A DNA stretch of 64,000 nt, taken from assembly GCA_016748015.1 (NCBI GenBank), contig JAAOMT010000468.1:31151-95150 (forward strand). The letters run 5' to 3'. Source of the DNA: Geosiphon pyriformis (taxonomy: Eukaryota; Glomeromycota; Glomeromycetes; Archaeosporales; Geosiphonaceae). Under the pieces are notes generated by a model. The model did no database searches. It worked only from the letters and a program-made list of their open reading frames with translations, and was not told the origin of the DNA. A program made the translations under genes and the position numbers. Positions 1-14,678 of this stretch are shown here, in pieces. Each line of letters starts with the position of its first letter. Position 1 is the first letter of the stretch.

Positions 1-2014
1 ATTTCGTGAATGATATTGAAAAGTTTCAAAAAGTCCTATACTTAAAAGTATCCCAAGAAAGATGAATCTTTTTTGTGGTTTTTTCACTGAACTAATTAAC
101 CAAGTCATCTTTAAAACGTTTTATGTCGAATAATAATAATAATAATAATAATAAAAATTTCGCAAATAGGAAGGGTAAACAAGTAAAATTTAATGAGGTT
201 ATAGATTTATACCTTTATTTTGATTTTTTGTGTTGATTATTTTAACTCAATGCTTTTTGAAAAAAAAAAAAAAAATTTTTTTAGTTGTTTCAAAACCGTT
301 ATAATTTGCTTTGAGACACCATATATGTGTGTGTGGTTAAAAAGTATTGAAAACGTGGGAAATTTTAAAACGCAAACAATCGGGGTAAAAAATATATATA
401 TGAATCATCAATCTGCATCTCTTTTTATATAGATTTTTTTTATTTTATTTTATTTTATTTTATTTTATTTTATTTTATTTTATTTTATTTTATTTTATTT
501 CTATCAGTCGATATATGATACACTTCTATCGTCGGGAATACATGAATGATGATAAGCAAGTTGTAATTTAATTTTTTAATGAACAGCAGCGGAAATAAGG
601 AAATCTTTTCATTGATAATTTCCTTTATGAATTGGAAAAATCCCGGATGATTGACAACCAATTTTTTTACATTTACATGTTTCTATTTTCTATTTTCTAT
701 TTTCTATTTTCTATTTTCTATTTTCTATTTTCTATTTTCTATTTTCTATTTTCTTTTGTTAACAGAAATGTTGGGAATTTTTTATCGGTTCCAAAAAATG
801 TTTGAAATTGATTTGTTAGCTAATTTAATCTGTCAAAAAATTTTTAAAAAATGCCAAGAATTTTTTTTTAAATAAAACTTTATAGATTGGGAACTGATTG
901 TTATGCACATGTGTGTGTTACTTTTAAAGATGGTATATCACTGGAAGAAGGAGATTTGAGGCAAACAGATTTTTATTAAAAAGTGCAGGCTAATGTAAGG
1001 CTAATACCAATTGGTTCCCAAAGAATTTCAAAAAAAAAAATCTTGGCATTAATGTAAATCGGTTCTTTTATGTCTAATGGACAGGGACAGGGACAGGGAC
1101 ATGGACATGAATGAAACGTTAATCTCCAATATTATGAATAAGAAATTATTGTCATGACAAAAATATTATGATATTAATTAGGGAAAGATCTTTAAAAAAT
1201 GGATTTCATAATTCTAGTTGAAAAGTAAGAAACATATTTAATACTTAAACTTAAAATTATTGGACTAGTAACACTTTTCCTTCTTGTTAGAAAGGTTGGA
1301 AGTTGTTTGAAATTAAATCAAGACTTAAAAAATTTTGACGTCATTTATTACGATGAGAATACAATATAAAAGCTTTCCCCTTTATAAAAATTTTAAATCA
1401 TAATGCAAACGTCTATTGGACAATAATTTAGCCAAGAAAAAGCCAAGAGTTTTTTAGTTTTCATTAAATCAAAAAGGAGAAATAAAAAAAATTGAAAATA
1501 ACTGAAAATGTTTAAATTTTTTAAACGCGGCAAAAATTTGTTTCATTCATCTTGATCATCATGATCATCATCACCATGATCATCATCATGCTGTGAACCT
1601 TTCAATATTATTTTAAGGGTGCGTATGGTTAGCCAAAAGTTTATCAAAAATTTTTCAATCAATCATTTAATCGTCTCAATATAATATAATCAATTATTAT
1701 CGATATATAAAATCAATATTCATAGCTCATGGTAAGATTAATTGATCAAAGTTTTAACCGTGCAACTCGTTGGTTGGTGTGGTGGCACGTATCAAACATT
1801 AAAGGATATTATTTTAAAAAAGGATAAACATAAAATATGTTTTAGATAGGTAATCTTTAGTTCAAATTCCGAAAAAAATTACCAAAACTGTTCTTGTTTT
1901 TCTTGGCATTTAGTATCCAATCAAAAGACCTATTAACTGAGGACAAACTTTTTGTCATCAAATTTTGATTAGTTATCAGTTTTAACACAAAAGTGAAAAT
2001 TTAAGCCAAATTTC

Positions 2015-2073
<59 letters not shown>

Positions 2074-2944
2074 TTATTTTTTGATTGTTACGTTCAAAAT
2101 GAAGATAAGATTGGAATAGGATACCTTTTTTATTCATTGATAAAACCATTTATTGATTTTTGGTTTCATTTTAATATAAAAAGATAGGTTATAATCCAAA
2201 GAAAATATATTCAAAGAATTTCATAAACAAATCAAGTTAAAACTGTGCAGTTTTTACCAGAGAAATCAAAACTATTGTTTTTTGTGATAAATCGAAAAGG
2301 AAATAAGTGTTGCACGAATAAGAATGTGGAAATCATGTTTAAGATGTTTTACCTCTATTTGTAATAGAAACATTTATTTATTTAAATCAACAGCTTTGAT
2401 TTCAACAACAAATGTATTAAAAAGAAAAAAAATTATTAGGAAATCAAAAATAAATGATATATATTTTAACTTAAATTTTTTCTATTAAATGAAAAAAAAA
2501 GTATTTTAATAAGTTTTGTAACTTCAAACTTTATTTCTAAAAATTTAAAAAAGTGTTAAAATTATCCTATTAATTTTATAACCCATTTTAGAAAATATTT
2601 TCAAAGATTCGTTAAGGAAATTCTGATGAAATTTATAAATGGGAATTTAAAAATAAAAATATATATTAATAAATTAATTAATTAATTAATTAACCTATTG
2701 TTCTAAATTTTAATCTTTATTTATTCATCTTTTAACTAGTTAAAATGTACATTTATTCAAGACTTAACTTTTCAATATATGGAATTACATAAAGACTTCA
2801 AAAACTTGATTATAGTATGAAAATATATTTATTCTCATTCACTTTCACAGTTAGATGAATATATAAATATAAAAAGAGATATTGTGATAACACTTGATAG
2901 AATATATGTAAACAAGTAAACAGCGACTAAAGGGAATATTTTTA
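1..2944. other. AT-rich gene-free stretch with simple repeats
   Basis: I see no supportable gene here. It holds an AAT run (131-153), an ATTTT run (433-500), a CTATTTT run (683-754), an ACAGGG run (about 1080-1102), a GATCATCAT-type run (1550-1590), an ATT run (about 2018-2075) and a short AATT run (near 2673-2693). The small ORFs at 220-432 and 651-875 are translations of such low-complexity DNA (for example repeated FYFLFS) and are not believed. Confidence 0.7.
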
Positions 2945-3225
2945 TCAGAAGTTTAAAAGGTAAAAGAGTTCTCAACCGATAGTGATATTTACAGTTTAGG
3001 AATGTCATTATGGAACAAGGGGCAAAATCTTCTTTTTTATGATAATCCTCATGTCCCTATGGCTATTATGAATGGTGGTAAAAAAAACCTGAAATTACCC
3101 TTCCATCCACCTTTTTTTTACGCCAAAAACTCATTTGAAAAGTGTTGAGATATCAATCCATTGAATCGTTTTATTACCAAAGAACTTTATAAAGGAAACT
3201 TGGCAACTTTACAATATCTATGATA
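2945..3225 (+). pseudogene. Relic of a glomeromycotan-type protein kinase (C-lobe only)
   Basis: One frame reads SEV, a stop, then KEFSTDSDIYSLGMSLWN, which matches the PEVLRGK...DIYSFGMxLWE segment after the activation loop of the expanded kinase family also seen at 13421-14678. After a shift it resumes as PEITLPS and ends with CxDINPLNRFITKEL, the RCWDxNPxxRPTxxEL end of the fold. No N-lobe, HRD or DLG motif is left, and stops and frameshifts break it. It is a dead fragment of a kinase C-lobe. Confidence 0.7.
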
Positions 3226-4176
3226 ATTCCAAATCTAAAAACTTTGAGAATACAATTTTTTGGATTCGGATAAACTCTTTAAAAATTGATGGGATAACAA
3301 ATGGTTTCATCCAAGTGGAGTTTATACGTTCCCCTTTTAACTTTTAATTTAAAAAAAAAAAAAAAAAAAAACCATCTTTATTGATTAATTCTTTATTTGC
3401 TTCAAATAATATTCAAAGAAATGAGAAAAGATTTAAAAAATCGTTATGTCAAGTCTAATATCGATTATTAACCATCTATTCGCTCATTTGAATTTTTGAA
3501 TTTATTTTAAAAATGTTAACTAAAAGATTTTGTGATACCCCTCTGTTTAAACTTAAACAATATCAACTTTTGAATAAATTTTCAATGAAACCTTTCTCGT
3601 TTCAAAATAATCTTTCATTATTAGTATTATTCTAATATAATTATAAAATAAAAGACAATCAAAGTGATTTTAGCTTTTAACAAACCTAAAAAAAAAAGGG
3701 TTTATAAATTTTTCTTCCATTATTTCTTACCTTTTAATGTTTTCTATGTTTATTTACAATTTTTTAAATCAAAATTTGAGAGAAATCCAAGAGTTTCAGA
3801 AATCGTAATAGGAAGGTACTCGATTTTTTTTTTTTGAAAACAGAGACAGTTATAGCATAATATATATCCCTTGAATTTATAAAAGCTTTAACTGAAGGCT
3901 TAAACAGTAAAGCTTTCAACTAATAGAGTCCCAATATTCTGAGCACAACAAGTAATTTATACCCTGATACCCAACCTTTGAGATTGTGTCTTTGAAACAA
4001 TCTCATGTGCGGAATTCCAATATCAAATATTTTAACCTAAATTTAATCTTTAAAATGAGTGAGTTTAATCCTTTTTTTTCTGCTAAATAGAAATATTATC
4101 AAAACTCAAGTAACAAAGCCCAATATTTATATGATTCAACTTTTTTCCTAATAAGCCTCAAGTTAAGAGACATCAA
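3226..4176. other. AT-rich intergenic stretch
   Basis: No coding signal was found on either strand. It contains A and T runs (near 3350-3370) and is the 3' flank of the minus-strand RINT1-like gene that ends at 4177. Confidence 0.6.
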
Positions 4177-7100
4177 TCATTTCCAACAATCGATCCTCAA
4201 GGTAACTATTTCATGTGCTTCTTTCGGGGTCAAATGGAAAATATTCAATTCTTCCAACAATCTGGGTATAGTGGTTGGTTCTGATTCTTGGTCAGACAGC
4301 ACAGATAGGACTTGTGAGATTGTCTTTTGTTGACTCGTTTTTGAAGTTGGAAACTTCTTCACATTAGAGGGAATCCTGTTTCCGATTTCAGATTCATTGG
4401 GAAGTTGAACGGAGGAAGGGAGCGTAAGTAATATACAGGCATCCCTCAACCTTTAGTAATGAAAAAGAGTAATAATATAAATTTTTACAAAAGACAAATT
4501 CATATGAAAGATTCAAGGAAGAGCCTAAATTATACCTTCTAAAGTAATTCTCGGGTTTTTTAATCCACCTCCGCCCGATCATGAATAATCCTTTTACCAT
4601 ATCAACCTCAAACTGCTTACCACCCATCTCTGAAAATTGTATTTTCATCAAGACACGTTCCCAGAGGTATTCTTCGAGTTCTTTTGATAGTTCTTTGTAA
4701 ATATGAATGAAAATACGTGAAGGAAGACTGTTGGCCAAGAAAGTTAATATATGTGTCAGCTGCGAGAGAGGCGTATACAGTTCCGATGAAATCTCAATAA
4801 CGGTATTATTGGAGATTTCAGATTTTGAGACGGAGAAAGTTTTTATTGAAGGAAAGGATCCAGGTGCAACCGGGTCTTGATTTAATGTTTCTTGGGTATT
4901 TAGAGGGATCTTGGAGTCGGAGGTATATATATCAGCTCGCGACCAGTTGTTTCTAATAAAAAGTTTTATCAGTGTCTTGGGAATTTTTAAACCTTTAAAA
5001 TGATAAAAAATAATACTTTTTATTATATGCTTTCAGCCCACTAATGAATTCTTTTGAAACATTTTTTACAATGAGCACTTGAATCCTTTCACATAAATTA
5101 TCAAATGTATCAGCCGTATCGTCAAAAATGGTGCCATAATCAATGATTTCATGTAGATTTTCGTGTATTGGATGGGTTTCATGAGAATGATCAATAGAAT
5201 TTTGTGAATCCGTGGGTGACAGTAATGGAGGTGAATTTGTATTCATTGCAGCTCGAACGTTTACCTCATGCCAAAGTGCGAGAAAAAACTAAAATTCAAT
5301 AATTTTATTGAATAAATATAAGTAATCAAACATATGTCAAAATTTCAAGATCTTTAGGATCAAAGGATAACAAATAACCCATATTGAATTTTCTTTGAAA
5401 TATCACTTACAGGATCTTCTCCCCATTCTCTAATCATACGGCTTACATACCCAGCACTACTCAACCATCGACATAATCTTTTTAACCCCTCGATACCAGT
5501 AACGGACTTTCCATCTGCAGTGGCCGCATTTGGAACTGCTCTGACTATTGTGTAGCTTAAATTCTCGAACGCTTTTACGGCGGATTCAATTCTCTTTGCA
5601 TAAGCATCCAAAATCTCAGCTTGAATATCTACAAGAAACCTTATGCGATTGTGAAACATCGACAAAGGTTTATACCTACCTAGGAGAATAAAATCAACCT
5701 AAGCCCACTAAAAAACGATCTCAAGTTTGATAAAAGAAATCGTATAGAGCATTTACTTGTAACGAGTTCTAAAAGGTCCATGATTTTCTCGGCTGATCTA
5801 GTGGGTTTAAAATCATCTTCTGAAATTTCTTCATCCTCCATTTCCCATGCATCCTCTGAATGCATTATCTCGTTATACCGCAACTCAGCAACTATCACAA
5901 AGATAAGATAATGATATGATTGAACAGAGTATTACATCAAATACTAAGTATACTTACAGTCTTTCTCAATTTTGAGCCAAGCCTTGAATAATTCTTTGCG
6001 TCCCGTAAAAACCTCAACACATCCTTTCCACTCCTTTTTCCCAGGTGGAACATAAAGATGAATATCTCGAAGAACTTGATCAAATTGCAAAGTTTCATAT
6101 ACTGTATGTGAGAATATTTGAGGAGAGTTGAGGAGTGCAGATAAACTATGATTAAGTTTGCGGTTTATTGCAACGAGTAGGCAACGAATAAAGTCGTTCT
6201 ATTGGGATTGAAATATATTACTACTATTATTTCAATCAAGATTTTATAATAAATTTTCATTATATAGCTCACTTTGACATTATACATTGAAAATCCTGCA
6301 TCGTCAACTATAGCTTGGACTTCTTCGGTGAAGAAAGGAGAATGGTCGCGAATGGTTGTAAGTAGATGAGTAAGGTACCATTCAGGCTGTTGGGGTGACG
6401 ATATCAAACTGCTTTATCTCATATTAGGATAAAATTTCTTATTTTTTTTCAAAATGAATAATTAAGTTAAACTACTTTGTCAATCCTGTTAGTTGGCCTC
6501 TTTGAGTCGAAATGATATCGGAACCGTGTGATCAGAGGTTCTACCATTACTTGAATTGGTAAAAGGGGCGCAAGTTCTTGATGACTTTCCGAAGAAAAAC
6601 CTTCTTCGGCAGTTGGCTGCTGCAATAATAATAATTCTAAAAAAGCCTTCTTAAAAGTAGAGATCTTTTCTCCCATCACCCCTGATAAGGGAACCTTTAA
6701 GGCTATGGGCCATCCAATGGTATCCAAAATTGTTTGAAATTTCCTGTGAGAAAAAGATAAATCTCACGTGGTTGGCCAATTGGTAAAAAAATCAATCTAA
6801 AATGACAACATTGGATACGAACTTTGTCAATCTACTTTTCATATCCTCCCAAAGAGCATCTACATTTTTTTGTAAATAGATGTCTAAATGATGAAGTGAT
6901 TCCCCATAAGCTTTACTTTGAGATTGAATTGTTCGGGAAAGATGGACAAGTTGAGTGTAAGGAGCAAGGGCCTTTCCAGGTGATTTTTCTATTAACAGCT
7001 TAGCCTGTGTACTAAATTTGGCCAACAGAACTGAGTAGTTGAATTATTTGTTCATTGGTTCAATCACGCGACAGTTGGAAAGCCCCCCAATCATGTTTGA

Positions 7101-7698
7101 TCACCTTAATTCATCGGCGACAACTAGCACCTTCAAGTATTTTTTAGCACCTTCCAAACTTTCGACGCGCTGCTGCAAATTTATTAATTCTTCCAGTAAG
7201 GTTTTATCATTGGAAACATTATTTTCCCAATCGGACGAATTAATAAGAGAAATCTTTAGTTCACTTAGAGCGTCTTCTAACTCAAGGCGGGTTGATTGAA
7301 GATCCTCGAGTTGTGATCCAGTCATTTTAAAAGAATCTAAACAATTCTGGATCGTTTTTAAAACTTTATCTTTTGTATAGACAACCTATTGAAGGTTGAT
7401 AGATAAGTCAATTATCTGAGTTTTTCTTAGTTTGAATTAAAACTCACAAGTCATTAAACATCATGATCTAACCTACTTTTTCGCTCAAATTATTTTTTTG
7501 AGTTTCCATTTGTTTAAGAACCATATCCAACTGTCCCAAATCTTCTAGTTCTCTAAACCGTGCGTTAATAAAATCTATTGCGTATTTTTCTGTGGTCGCA
7601 TCTTCAGGTTTTCTAACTAATGCAGAAATTTCGTTGGCTGACATGGCGAATGAATTAGAATGTTTTGCTAGGACAGACTGTTCTCGATTTAGTCTCAT
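4177..7698 (-). CDS. RINT1/TIP20-type vesicle tethering protein (Dsl1/NRZ complex subunit)
   Basis: Proteins of this family sit at the ER and tether COPI vesicles returning from the Golgi. I traced 11 exons on the minus strand: 7698-7477, 7385-7105, 7030-6823, 6743-6476, 6386-6273, 6198-5958, 5891-5757, 5628-5411, 5288-5017, 4952-4536 and 4450-4177, about 880 aa. Family hallmarks are an N-terminal coiled-coil-like region (exons 1-3), FRYHFDSKRPTNRIDK joined to PEWYLTHLLTTIRDH (exons 4-5), DPFFLALWH (exons 8-9) and a C-terminal YFRRLRDACILL. All borders are GT-AG and keep frame except exon 2 to 3 (7105/7030), which is off by one base: a sequence error, a missed micro-exon or a real lesion. The start is the first ATG, 88 bp from the divergent kinase start. 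The last residues (after about 4270) are less conserved. Confidence 0.85.
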
Positions 7699-7786
7699 TG
7701 TATAGAATAATGATTGTCACATGGCATAATAGAATAAAACATATTTATAACCATGAAATGTTTCTCGACCAGAACTAGCACAAAAA
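7699..7786. promoter_or_regulatory. Short divergent promoter between RINT1-like and CaMKK-like genes
   Basis: Only 88 bp separate the two divergent ATG codons, so both genes must share this region or have transcripts starting in it. I see AT-rich sequence but no clear TATA box or named site. Shared control of the two genes is an inference from spacing alone. Confidence 0.5.
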
Positions 7787-10187
<2,401 letters not shown>

Positions 10188-10546
10188 AGACCTACAATAG
10201 GCCATAAATGTTCGTTTTATTTTTTATCTTAGAGACCTATATTTTGTACACTCTATTTTAGGGCCATAATTAAACAGAGATTTGTCTCCTGATTTTCAAA
10301 ATTTATCCTGCCATTTCACACATTTCTTTTTTAGGCATATTCTTTGGGATATAGCAAATAAATGTCTCGATATATATATTAATTGTATATTAGGGCCCAT
10401 GTTTATCTGATGAAACAGCAAATTACAAGAGCCTTTTCTATCAAGTTCGTTGTATTTGCCCTTCTATACAGGAGTGAATAATGTAAAAAATTCACGATAA
10501 TAATTATGAAGCAGCTCAATCAGGAACTTCAATTAAATATCTAAAG
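10188..10546. other. Convergent 3' flanks of kinase and carrier genes
   Basis: No gene is seen. The kinase stop is at 10185-10187 and the carrier stop at 10547-10549, so the 359 bp must hold both 3' UTRs. Several AATAAA-like A/T strings exist but none can be singled out. Confidence 0.6.
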
Positions 10547-12307
10547 TTAATGTTTTTGTGAGAGTTTTTCCTATAAACAGACAATGCAAGAGCAAGAATA
10601 AATTATGAAAAAATTCGAGCACTTGAGAAATTCCAAGATGAACGTATTTACAAAATGTGATATCCACATACCTTTATATAATCCCCCCCAAAAACCATGC
10701 AAATTGTTTGCCATATACCGAGCCCAATCCGAGGTGTTACTCCACGATAGAAGCCTTTGAGCCCATTGTTTTGATAAATATATTTAGCACAAGTTATAAT
10801 TGACATATTTTCTGGTCGTCCCGGATTTTTGGCCTGTGATTGCATTTCGACACGGATGACTTCGATAGGCTGTTTTTGTTAAAATGAGAAAGGATTCAAT
10901 AATTCGGTATTTAAATATAATGTTTTGCATTAAATAGTTGTGAGCCTAATAGTTTACCTGATTCCAACAAGACATTCCACCTCCAATAGCACTAGCCAGA
11001 ATTTTTTGAGATGGGGTCAAGGGACGTGAGAGATCAGGTGATTCCCCATCACGAATCCTTCTAATTAACGTCTCACTTAGCCTAGTTAACCCGAATCTAC
11101 TGGCCCAATTGGTACACTGGCGTAGCGCAACCGCGTTCACCCCCTTATTTATACCACGAATACCTTCTTTTCTCAAGATTTCAGCAGCAATTTGTATAGT
11201 TGATACGTTTTGCCCGGCTGGAGCTTTATGACGAGTGACCTCAACGGTTTTCATAAATGTGCAAAATCCCATGGTAGTGTAAGCCTGTGCTAGTCCACCA
11301 CCCATACCGCCTAAAATACCCGACTAATTCGGTAAGGAATTCAAGAATGGCTAATGAAGTCATTTTCAATCGCACCAACGAAGATCAGGGTAAAGTAAAA
11401 AATCTAAGAATTGAGATTTTATATAACATTGAACGAACCAAGAAAGAATTTGCGCCAGCAATCCGTGCATGATATTCAATTTCGCTTGAAGTAAAAATAA
11501 GCACGGCTCCCTGTATTAAACAAACCAAGATCCATCAGGTTTTGCCAAAATTAAAATCATTTAATGAAAAAATGAGGTAAATTCATTTGATGGTTACTTT
11601 AGTGCTAGCTTCTATCCAAGCCCAAGGAATTAATCCTTGATAATATCCAAGTAGCCCACCACGCTGGTAAGTTTTCTTCAACGCGGTTAAAATGCTATCA
11701 TTTCGATTTGCCGCCAAATGAGTTTTTATTACTTCAAACGGTTGCCCAAGAGTGGTTACCTCGAACATATTAAGTCCTGATGTTTTTAAGTAATAAATAT
11801 TCGAGATTCGATGACATCTAGAGAGTAGACAGAGCTAACGCTAGTATGAATGTCCTAGCCTTTATGAAACACCAAACTAAACTTGAGGAAAGTCGCTTTT
11901 TTCGATGATTCGGTGGGCATGGTAAAGGAATGCCCAACAAGAGACATTGAGCAAAATTATCGTTCTTGATCCAACTGGATTATTAGTCATGATAATAATG
12001 AGTCAGCACACTAATTATCCGATATATTGTATTGTATCAGGCAAAAAATTTCCAAAAGTTGCGAAAAATATCGAGAATGATGCTTTTGACGAAAACAAAT
12101 CATTACACTTAAGACTTGTTAAGCGAGGCAACAGAGACATGAACAAATTGCTAACCTGAGATATTAAGAGCTAAAAAAAATAGGATTCGCGCAAAAGAGG
12201 AAAAAAACTATCTTACCAGCACCCACACCAAGGTTTCGCCAACTTATTGGTTTCTTCTTTAACTCGCCCCCTTCTTCTTGTACACCTCCAACAGCCATTG
12301 GGGCCAT
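10547..12307 (-). CDS. YHM2: Mitochondrial carrier, YHM2-type (citrate/oxoglutarate carrier family)
   Basis: Six exons join in frame with GT-AG borders: 12307-12217, 11776-11598, 11510-11439, 11323-10958, 10869-10672 and 10570-10547, giving 309 aa, close to the usual family length. The first and third repeats keep the carrier signature (QPFEVIK and QPIEVIR); the second has [16 protein letters not shown] in its place, which is characteristic of YHM2. Other matches are [37 protein letters not shown] and [17 protein letters not shown]. The yeast protein exchanges citrate for oxoglutarate across the inner mitochondrial membrane and supports cytosolic NADPH supply. The last exon is short (EKLSQKH) and is the least certain one. 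The start is the ATG at 12307, just upstream of [11 protein letters not shown]; an upstream in-frame ATG at 12364 is possible. Confidence 0.9.
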
Positions 12308-13420
12308 GTTTGATAGAGAAATATTTTTGAACTCGAAAATAATCAAATCCCGAGAAAATATCACGATAGTGATGATATAGCTCTAAAATCAAGATCTCTA
12401 TCTTTTTTTTTTGGATAAGATCTCGGGACCCTCTCTTTCAGGAATTACTTTTTTTGGACTGCCCCAGCAAAAAACAAAAATTTTGTTTATTTTCTTCCCG
12501 CAAATAACATGTGAAAATGAAGTACAATAGATTTGAATTAAAAATTATGAAATTTAAAATGAATTTCATTTCATTCCGAATTAAATCTATTAAAAAGATT
12601 TGCTATCAATAAAAGTATAAATCGCGAAATTGATACTTTCTTTCCCGAGGTAACTTTTCAAAATGCTGATATTACTATCATTTCTACTGAATTTATTTTA
12701 TTATCTTAATTTTCGAATTGAGTATAATGTGATTAAAATTAAAAATTTTGTTTAAGCTAAAAATTAAAAATCTATATATAACTATTATTTTCTTTGTTAT
12801 ATTTAAAATATTATGATTATTTTATTATTATTTTTATATTTGTATTGTAACAGTTTATTTTAATAATTAATATTTTAAAATATTTTAAATTGTTATAACA
12901 ATATTTATGCAAACTTTTACTTGTTAATTTTGATTTATATATTTCCCATTTTTAAATGTGTTGGAGATATCACGAGGAAACGATCGATCAGGGAAATTTC
13001 GGGTTGTTCCAGAATATTCGCAGATCAGCTTACCATTCACTTGGAATTTCTGACTCGGACATCAATTAATATTATGAAATTTTGAATTTAACATTGTAAC
13101 AATTGTAAAAATCACTCTGCTACTTGGTGTTATTGATTCATGTTGGCCTAACAATTGATTTGTTAAACTATGTAAACATAAAGAAACAATATAAATAAGA
13201 ACTTCGCCTTTTAAAAAATTACTTTCTAAACATACCTTCAAATAAAGTTTTTCAAAGAAAACCTCTGTTTTATCCACATGCCACTTTATATTTTTTGAAA
13301 AACTTTATAAGAACTTTTCAAGTGGCAATAAAGTAGTGGATAAAAAAAATAATAAGGAATCCAATCTATATCCCACCTAAGAGTAATAATGAATATGGTA
13401 ATGGTATATTGAATTATTAT
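12308..13420. other. AT-rich intergenic stretch
   Basis: 5' flank of the carrier gene followed by AT-rich DNA. The ORFs in it are short, lack recognisable motifs and are not believed. Confidence 0.6.
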
Positions 13421-13628
13421 GAATGGATTCCATGGGAAGGGTTTGTCAATTATCGACGAAATTGGTAGAGGGAGGGTTCGGTGTGATTTAAAAAGCAACC
13501 CTAGTTGGTGGATTAATTCTTAATGGGAGTATAAAACATCATGGTTTAATTGAGTATGAAAAAGGAAAAACTACTTATAGTGGAGAAGAGATGATAGTAG
13601 CAATAAAAATTATAAAAAATAGTGAACA

Positions 13629-13681
<53 letters not shown>

Positions 13682-14678
13682 TTATTATTATTATTCTTAT
13701 TGTTATTATTAATGTTATTATTATTTATGATTAAATTTAATTCGTATTTATCTATTATCTATTTACTGTATATTATCTATTCGTTCACCCCGTTGATAGT
13801 TAAATATTGAACTATCTATGTTTGATAAGAAGGGTAGACACTTGGAAAATATCTCTCAAATGTATGAGATTACGCAAAACGCTGAAACACTCGAGTATGG
13901 AATTGTGATGGATTTTGCCAAACATGGAGACATGCGAAAATATTTGTCAACAAATTTTCATTCTACGAATTGGAAATTTAAATTATCGATCGCGTGGAAT
14001 ATAACTTGTAGACTTGATAATATTCATTCTTCTGGTATGGTTCATTGTGACTTACACTCGGGCAACATTTTACAACTTAATCAAGAACTGGTAAATATTG
14101 GAGACCTCGGATTGAGTCAACCAGTAAACCATGAAGCAACAACAACAGAGGAGAAAGAAGGAATATTTGGAGTGATTCCATACATTCCACCAGAAGTTTT
14201 AAGAGGAGAAAAGTTTACTTCGGCTGGTGATATTTATAGTTTTTCCATGTTATTATGGGAATTAGCAACAGGAATGCCTCCTTTTCATGATCTTCCTCAT
14301 GATCTTAATCTCATCTTCGATATTATTTTCAAAGGTATTAGACCTGAAATTACCTCCCCACTTATTCCACCTTGTATTTCCGAAATAATTGAAAGGTGTT
14401 GGGATGATAATCCATTGAATCGTCCTACTACCAAAGAAATTGGAAGGATGTTGTCGACTATGTATGCCCGGTTGATAAAAGAGAAGTTTGTAAATGAGAA
14501 GTCTAAAACTATGAGTCCTGAAACAATACAGTTTAAAGAATCAGATGAATGCGTAAAAGAAATGGTAAAGAACGACTCGAGAATAAATTATTCAACTACA
14601 ACGAGCATTCATTCAGGAGCAATTTATACGAGTCGTCTTTTAAGTTTGCAAATATTTGAAGAAACACAAGATGATTAA
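13421..14678 (+). pseudogene. Broken protein kinase of the expanded glomeromycotan (TKL-like) family
   Basis: The start reads EWIPWEGF, the usual entry to these kinases, then after a one-base shift VEGGFGVI, a TAA stop and KATLVGG (glycine loop), then MIVAIKIIKNSEQ (VAIK lysine near 13600). After an ATT microsatellite, probably intronic, an open frame (13818-14678, 286 aa) gives GIVMDFAKHGDMRKYL, HCDLHSGNIL (HRD with Cys), GDLGLS (DLG in place of DFG), IPYIPPEVLRGEKF, DIYSFSMLLWELATG and RCWDDNPLNRPTTKEI. Catalytic Lys and both Asp survive, but the N-lobe carries a stop and a frameshift, so I call it a pseudogene; an unrecognised intron or sequence error in the N-lobe is the alternative. Confidence 0.75.
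13631..13725 (+). repeat. ATT microsatellite inside the kinase relic
   Basis: About 30 ATT units with a few CTT and GTT variants. It falls between the VAIK segment and the next kinase segment, where no coding is expected, so it is probably in an intron. Confidence 0.9.

Noticed and set aside
895-1060. Short possible coding stretch (VTFKDGISLEEGDLRQ)
   Set aside because: Only about 25 residues look protein-like, there is no exon context and I could not assign a family.
1770-1880. tRNA-like or SINE-like boxes (GGTGTGGTGGCACG and AGTTCAAATTCC)
   Set aside because: The two strings are about 80 bp apart, no cloverleaf can be drawn, and no second copy is seen in the window.
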